A DNA stretch of 64,000 nucleotides. Source: Eriocheir sinensis (Eukaryota > Arthropoda > Malacostraca > Decapoda > Varunidae). Shown piece after piece: positions 58,402-64,000 of this stretch. Under the pieces are notes generated by a model that was not told the DNA's origin, made no database searches, and was given only the letters and a program-made list of their open reading frames with translations. The stretch is from NCBI RefSeq assembly GCF_024679095.1, contig NW_026112139.1, forward strand, positions 1 through 64,000, in the 5' to 3' direction. The position numbers and the translations under genes were made by a program. The number at the start of each line of letters is the position of its first letter. The stretch's first letter is position 1.

Positions 58402-60285
58402 ATAAAAAGGGCGGTAAACTTAAAAAAAAGGAATTATAACCTGATGAAAGAAAATGACACGGCCGAAGCCCGTACTCAGTACCACACCAGCCTCGGAGCT
58501 TGTCGCACCCTTATTCGAAGTAGTAAACGCAACTACGAAAAGCAAATAACGCATGACATCAAAACAAACTCAAAAAAAATTCTTCACATACATCAGATCG
58601 AAAAAATAAGTAAAATCCAATATTGATCCCCTGACAGATGAGACTGGATCTGTAACTCAGGACAGTAAACAGATGGCCAGAATCCTCAACAGTAACTTCG
58701 CATCCGTATTCACAGTCGAGGACATTGAAACCATTCCCGAGAGCCCTGACCCGCCGAGTGAGATCACGCCTCTGGAAATTGACACAATATGCGACCAAGA
58801 AGTTAAAAATTATTTGGACACGAAAAAGTCAACGGGACCCGACGGTTTGTCACCACGGTTATTAAAAGAGCTTAAACAACAAATACTTCAGCCACTCACT
58901 AGCATATTCAACCAGTCTGTTAAATTGAACAAGGTCCCGGAAGACTGGAAGATGGCGAACGTAACACCGATTATCAAAAAAAGGAGACAAAAGTGTTGCA
59001 TTAAACTACAGGCCCATAGGTTTGACATCAGTGGCAGGAAAAATACTCGAAAAGATTATTAGAGACAAACTTGTCAAGTTTCTAGAAGACAATAATGTAA
59101 TCTCCGACACCCAGCATGGCTTCAGAAACAAGCGCTCATGCCTAACAAATTCATTAGACTTCTTCCAAGGTATATATAATATCTGGGATGCCCACATCCC
59201 CAGTGATGTTATATACCTGGACATTCAGAAAGCCTTCGACAAGGTACCGCACGAGCGACTCCTTAAGAAACTGCACTCGGCGGGCATTGGGCCCAAACTG
59301 ATCGCGTGGATAAGAGATTGGCTCATCGGCAGAAAACAACGAGTACTACTAAACGGACAGCCTTCCGATTGGCTTCCAGTCACTAGTGGAGTGCCTCAAG
59401 GGTCAGTGCTGGGACCCATTTTCTTCATCATATATATCAACGACCTCGAATCAGGATTGAAATCAACAATATCAAAATTTGCTGATGACACCAAGGTGGG
59501 TGGAATGGCCCTCACAAAGACCGACTGCGAAATCATTCAGAAAGACCTCAATCACATTATCGAATGGTCAGAAAAAAGGCAAATGTCCTTTAATGTTGAC
59601 AAATGCAAAGTCGTGCACATTGGGTCCAGAAATAGTAACCACATATATCATGAATGGGAAACCTCTGCAAGCGATGCAAGAAGAAAAGGATCTTGGAGTC
59701 ACTATCAGCAGTTACCTGAAACACGCGAATCACTGTAAAAAAAGCCTACAACAAAGCCAACACTATGCTCGGGTTCATAGCGAGGAACCTCGAGTGTAAA
59801 ACGCCAGACGTGACGGTAGCCTTGTATAATTCCATGGTAAGACCGCACCTCGAGTATGCAGTACAATTCTGGTCTCCTAATTACAGAAAGGACATTGGTT
59901 TATTGGAAAGGATTCAACGACGCGCCACAAAGATGATTCCAACCTTAAGGGCTCAACCGTACGAGGAACGACTCAAGCGACTCAATCTCTTTACATTGGA
60001 GAAAAGGCGCCTGCGAGGGGATATGATTCAAGTCTTCAAGTATCTGAAAAACTTCAATAACGTCGATTACTCCAAATTCTTTGAACTGCAAACCAACCTA
60101 AGAACTAGAAATAACGGCTAATCCATTCAGTCGAGTCGATGTAACACAGACATCGGAAGGAGTTTATTTTCAAACCGAGTCATTCGTCACTGGAACAATC
60201 TTCCTTCAGAAGTAATAAATGCGAATACCATGAACTCCTTCAAATATAGAATCGACCGCCACTTCGCTGCGTCAGGAGTGAACTG
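58402..60285 (+). pseudogene. CR1 ORF2, reverse transcriptase and C-terminus
   Basis: RT blocks through stops and frameshifts (near 58,626, 58,980, 59,655 and 59,740): KKSTGPDGLSPRLLKELKQQ, 'NYRPIGLTSVAGKILEKII', HGFRNKRSCLTNSLDFFQG, 'IYLDIQKAFDKVPHERLLKK', SGVPQGSVLGPIFFIIYIND, the catalytic FADDT (59,478-59,492), 'MSFNVDKCKVVHIGSRN', 'NSMVRPHLEYAVQFWSPNYR' and 'LEKRRLRGDMIQVFKYLKNF'. It ends 'VIRHWNNLPSEVINANTMNS' and a stop at 60,283-60,285. CR1 clade by FADDT/QFWSP/LEKRRLRGD signatures. Frameshifts make it inactive. Confidence 0.9.
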
Positions 60286-61920
60286 AATATTGAGGTACAG
60301 TTGACGATAGAGAGTAGTGTCACGGTTTTCAGAATGTTTAGCCTGGTGGCGGTATCTGGCAACAATATCACGGTGACGCATTCACTGGCGATGTTAGTGA
60401 CGCGTTTCAGTGTGTACCGTGTGTGTGTGACCGTGAAATTATAATATTGTATAATATTATATTATATTATAATATAATGTAGTTAGAAATATACCAGATT
60501 ACATGAATTCAATTTAGAAATGCGATAATGAATGTCTTCTACATGATGATGATGATGACGAGGTAAAACATCACGAACAGTCTGAAACACTTTTTCTTAT
60601 TAAACTTTGAAAATACCGTGTGCAATGCTGTCCTTCACAGAGGCAGGCAGTGACTAATGCTCCTTACCATCAAACAGCAAATAGGCTAGAGGGTCTGTTT
60701 AACTCGCAGCCTTAATTCCCGTCACTATAAAGCCTCAAAGACAATTCAGATCATCAAAAATCTAAAATTATTTCTCCGTGAAGATTACGTAATATCTAAG
60801 TATAAATACGTGTGTGTGTGTGTGTGTGTGTGTGTGTCGCTGACTAGCTGACCCCTTGTCGCTGACGGACATGTCTCCCATCCCCACCCAGCCTCTTTCT
60901 CTCTCTCTCTCTCTCTCTCTCTAATTTTTTTAGGTATTAAAAATTATAAGTTTCCACATCCACTGACGTGACAGCTCAACTGCAGTGCCTGCGGACATAA
61001 GGGCTTTAATAGAATACCGCTGCTCCAGCCATCAATGCCCGCGATCGACGGCGCCATCATGTGAATGTTTATAGCCTATTATTACGTATAATTTTTTTTA
61101 TAAAGAACAAGATCTCGGCTGTCAGGAATATTTTGTTTTTGGTTTAAAGGCATAACAATCTCCCCTAATAATTGCAGTATATTTTTAAATATATCATAGT
61201 TTGATAAATAACTTAGCGTTGCTCTTAACTCAATTTGAACGAAACTAAATGCTCGTGTCAAAATGTAGCGACAGAACCTAAAGAAAAAATATTTATCAAG
61301 CGTTAGCGACGGGCACTTTTGATAAATATCTATCTTAAAATTATGTAGAGTGCATCTGTGACCACCAATCACCACAACAGTGCGATTTCGATAGGATGTA
61401 ATAATTTTCATGTCGCGTGGAGGGGTTGCCAGATGTCGCTTTGTGAACGAAACTTACTGGACAGTGTGTCACTACTCTCTATAGCCGACTGTACATATTT
61501 TCAGACAGATTGCAGCAAGACCTCAACCTATATTCATATAATTCTCCCCCACAACCTAGATTACAAGTAGTATAAGTCAACAATAGAGTACAGCAACAGT
61601 TAATGTCCGCATGACAGGTGGAGTGAGGTGTGGGTGCAGTAAGGTGACAGGTTACTGGTGCCGTGCCTAGTACCGCCGGTAAAACGAGGATCAAGCCTCT
61701 ACCTGTGCCCCTGAAACTACACCTCACCCACCGTGAGTATTGGGGGGGATTCTGGGGCTGCCCTGTGTAGGCCACTCGTCCTCTCCCAGTCTCCGTGTAT
61801 TTCTATGTTCTTGTATCTGTTCCTCAATATCGAGGTGCTTTTCATCTGCTATTCAATGTCGAGGTGCTTTCATCTGCTCCCCAGGCCCCAAGTGGCTGTC
61901 GAGCAGATTAAATCACCAAA
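60286..61920. other. no gene seen; simple repeats
   Basis: TA-rich run at 60,430-60,480, (ATG)n at 60,545, (GT)n at 60,811-60,836 and (CT)n at 60,896-60,922. An internal duplication 'ctgctattcaatgtcgaggtgcttt.catctgct' lies near 61,830-61,880. No recognised coding region. Confidence 0.45.
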
Positions 61921-61990
61921 GCGGGCAACCACGTAATGAGCCAATAGGCTTTCTGTTGCCTGCATTTCCATGTTTCCATGTTTCCATGTT
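61921..61990 (+). mobile_element. CR1-type 3' tail remnant
   Basis: 'ccaataggctttctgttgcctgca' followed by three 8-bp TTTCCATG repeats resembles the 3' end at 27,205-27,251 (ccggcctcttgtagactcctgcg, then TTATGTTC repeats). Octamer repeats mark CR1 3' ends. Confidence 0.6.
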
Positions 61991-62960
61991 TTCTCTTCCA
62001 TCCACCCTCTCCCCTCTTCCCGCCCACCCTCCTCCTCCGCCTCCTCCTCTCCCTCTCCATCGTTTCCGGGTATGCGGGTGAAGTGTTTTCACCTCAGGGT
62101 ACTAGACGTCCCTGCCCTGCATAGTCTGAGGTCACCCATGGACAAGGTTTAATACCTGATATGTCTCCCGTGCCAGGGTCACGGTGAAACCTCTGGGCAG
62201 CAGCAGTGGTGGATTGGACTGCAGGCAGAGGATCTCTTTATGAGACAATGGCTAGAGTTCTAGGGTCCTAGTCAGCTGGTCCAGCTGACTAGGCCTGCGG
62301 TGTAGAGGAGTGTGGCGACCTCTACACTAAAAAGCCTCCCTGGGAACCAGTTGCCGGTGTGAGCTCCCCGTCCCTCCCAGCATAACAGCTGGTTCTTGTT
62401 TTCTCCTGAAAGATATGTCTTCCGTGGGCCATTAGAGGTTGTACCTCCCGGCTTCAAGGTGGAGTTTCTGAGGGTTTTTCTTATACTCCAGGAGTATTTC
62501 AGTTTTTTTGGTCTCTCAGGAATGGTGTCTGGTACTCTCTGGAGTTGATGGAGAACACCTGGTGACAGGTGCCACTGGCCAGGCCTCGAAAGGGTCGCAG
62601 AGTTGGGTTAGACGTTTCGGAAAGTGGGAACGAATTGCTGGTTCCTCTCCTCCCTTGCCAGCTCTGCTCTGAGTGACTACGCCGGCCCCGTTCTATGGGA
62701 CAAAACTTCGAGGACAATAGCTGAAAAGCGCCGGGTTGTGAAAGTCTCTCTCGTGACCGAGGCTTAGGACAAGCGATTGGTCTTTGAGGCGTTTTCAAGA
62801 CCCTGTGGGAGCGAACTCCCAGTGTTGAAGGCATGTAACACAGCAGTATCTAATTTCCATGCACATTTTTTTTCCAACTCAATTTATGGTCACACTTTAA
62901 GTTATTTCGAAAGCGCTTTTAATATTTGCCCAAACTGTTAACTCGCTTAAATTTCTAACA
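61991..62960 (+). other. probable 5' UTR/promoter region of a CR1 copy
   Basis: GC-richer, non-coding sequence immediately upstream of CR1 ORF1. Non-LTR elements carry internal promoters in such regions, but no specific motif was identified. A short hairpin 'tagtcagctggtccagctgacta' lies at about 62,269-62,291. Confidence 0.35.
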
Positions 62961-63035
62961 ATGCCTTCGAACCTTATGTGTGACGTCTGTCCCGGACGAT
63001 TTGCAGCTCAGTTCTTCCAGCTGAGTAAAACTTGA
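62961..63035 (+). pseudogene. CR1 ORF1 N-terminal fragment
   Basis: ATG at 62,961 opens MPSNLMCDVCPGRFAAQFFQ, with a C-x2-C pair as in the zinc/PHD-like N-terminus of some CR1 ORF1 proteins. A stop at 63,033-63,035 and a frame change separate it from the rest. Confidence 0.5.
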
Positions 63036-63065
63036 CGCCTCTGAGTTCAAAGATTACAACTTTAG

Positions 63066-63989
63066 AAGGCTGTGACTGAATGGAAAGTCAAATATAATAA
63101 TCTTAAAAAGAAATTCGAAGCCCTTCATGAATTTGTTTCAAATAATGTGGCAGTGACTCCATCATCGATGGTGGAGAGGCCCTCCACCGAGACTGTGCCC
63201 TTTCCAGACGAATCTCCTGTATCACGGGAGGACGTGTTACCTGCCTCACAGGTTGACTCCCAGCCTGCTTCACAGGCTAACCCCCAGCCTTCCTCACAGG
63301 ACACCTTCCAGCCTGCCCCACTTAACGCTTCTCTTCTTGCATCACAGGATGTCGGGTTCCAACCTGTAAGGAATGGAGCCAAACCGAAGCAGGCAACCAA
63401 AAATTTACTGACCCCCACTACCTTCAATAGGTTCCAGGTGCTGGCAGACACCATGGAGGATGAGTTTGAGACTCGCCTAGTTGGAGACTCCATGGTGCGT
63501 GGCCAGCTGGTCGAGTTCTGTGGTCGTTCATCAAACGGCCACAGATAACGTTACTGCTATCCAGGTGCCAGACTGGACGACATCACCGCAGCGTGCGATG
63601 ATGTCACGAGAAATGCCGACCGAAACATCCTCTTTGTCATTCACGCGGGGACGAATGACGTAAAGACAACCCGTTCTGAGGAACTGCTTGAGATATACCG
63701 CCGCATGATCAAGCAGTATAAACATAAAACGGGTGTCAGTAACATCATAATCTCGGGAATCCTCCCGAGGGTCGGTGCCGAATCTAGCTTTTACAGTAAA
63801 GCATTCAGCACAAACAACAGACTTCATTCCCTTTGCTCACAAGAAAACGTCCATTTCGCTAACTTGTGGAACAATTTTTACTACGATTCAGACTTGTTCC
63901 TTCCTGATGGCATCCACTTAAACCCTGTTGGAGCAGCCCGTTTCGGGAGGCTGCTCTGTGACCACCTACTTTCTTCTTCACAACCCTGA
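63066..63989 (+). pseudogene. CR1 ORF1 with SGNH/GDSL esterase domain
   Basis: One frame with a single in-frame TAA (63,546-63,548). A short helical segment (NNLKKKFEALHEFVSNN) is followed by a Ser/Pro/Gln-rich linker with about three ASQ.DSQP-type repeats. The C-terminal esterase domain carries VGDSMVRG (GDS block, nucleophile Ser, 63,483-63,491), HAGTNDV (G-x-N-D block, 63,645-63,659) and LPDGIHLNPVG (Asp 63,906-63,908 and His 63,915-63,917, catalytic dyad). Stop after SSSQP. Esterase-type ORF1 proteins are known in CR1 elements and are thought to act with the ORF1 particle, perhaps on lipids. ORF2 would start beyond the window. Confidence 0.85.
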
Positions 63990-64000
63990 TCCCTATATCA

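Overview
This window looks like repeat-saturated, non-coding nuclear DNA from an arthropod, most likely a decapod crustacean. That guess rests on very long dinucleotide tracts (TA, GA/TC, CA), (CTA)n blocks, tRNA-derived SINEs, abundant CR1- and jockey-like LINEs and many small TIR elements. No database search was possible, so the host is an inference. I found no convincing intact host gene. A few short open stretches with splice-like edges (around 31.3, 32.7, 34.8 and 35.9 kb) are flagged at low confidence.

Region 0-13 kb: small TIR elements (a pogo/Tigger-like MITE with TA duplications, and TTAA-flanked MITEs), several tRNA-SINEs including an inverted pair, a ~170-bp satellite array, a SINE whose tail has grown into an 82/90-bp minisatellite leading into a 237-bp (CT)n tract, and a decayed hAT transposase gene on the minus strand (9.2-10.75 kb).

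Region 13-22 kb: a three-level nest (outer TIR element > hAT-type foldback element with an 8-bp target duplication > candidate solo LTR). A second clean copy of the foldback lies at 20.76-21.90 kb, also with an 8-bp duplication. A 55-bp minisatellite (18.9-19.8 kb) is built from a piece of the coding region of a LINE, here called LINE-J.

Region 22-37 kb: hairpin elements, a Ty3/Gypsy pol remnant running into a 62-bp array, CR1-type LINE 3' ends, a ~490-bp TIR element, several minisatellites, and further copies of two SINE families, one with a 36-bp tail repeat.

Region 37-41 kb: one LINE-J copy (minus) is split exactly by a second, nearly full-length LINE-J copy (plus) that carries endonuclease and reverse transcriptase remnants. 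A broken hAT transposase fragment follows at 41.0-41.8 kb.

Region 42.4-56.6 kb: the most interesting unit. Related ~150-bp inverted ends at 42,433 and 56,607 enclose a minus-strand, five-exon gene of about 1,590 codons. Its last exon encodes a PIN/XPG-FEN-like nuclease with a cysteine-rich C-terminus. I read it as an Academ-type DNA transposon, decayed by at least three single-base losses. It holds a ~970-bp nested palindrome, an RTE-like LINE remnant, and an intron with a LINE-J that is itself interrupted by a hAT MITE (8-bp duplication) that in turn carries a SINE.

Region 57-64 kb: a CR1 LINE with an internal deletion joining ORF1 to the middle of ORF2, then the 5' part of a second CR1 whose ORF1 encodes an SGNH/GDSL-type esterase domain (one in-frame stop). 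This copy runs off the window end.
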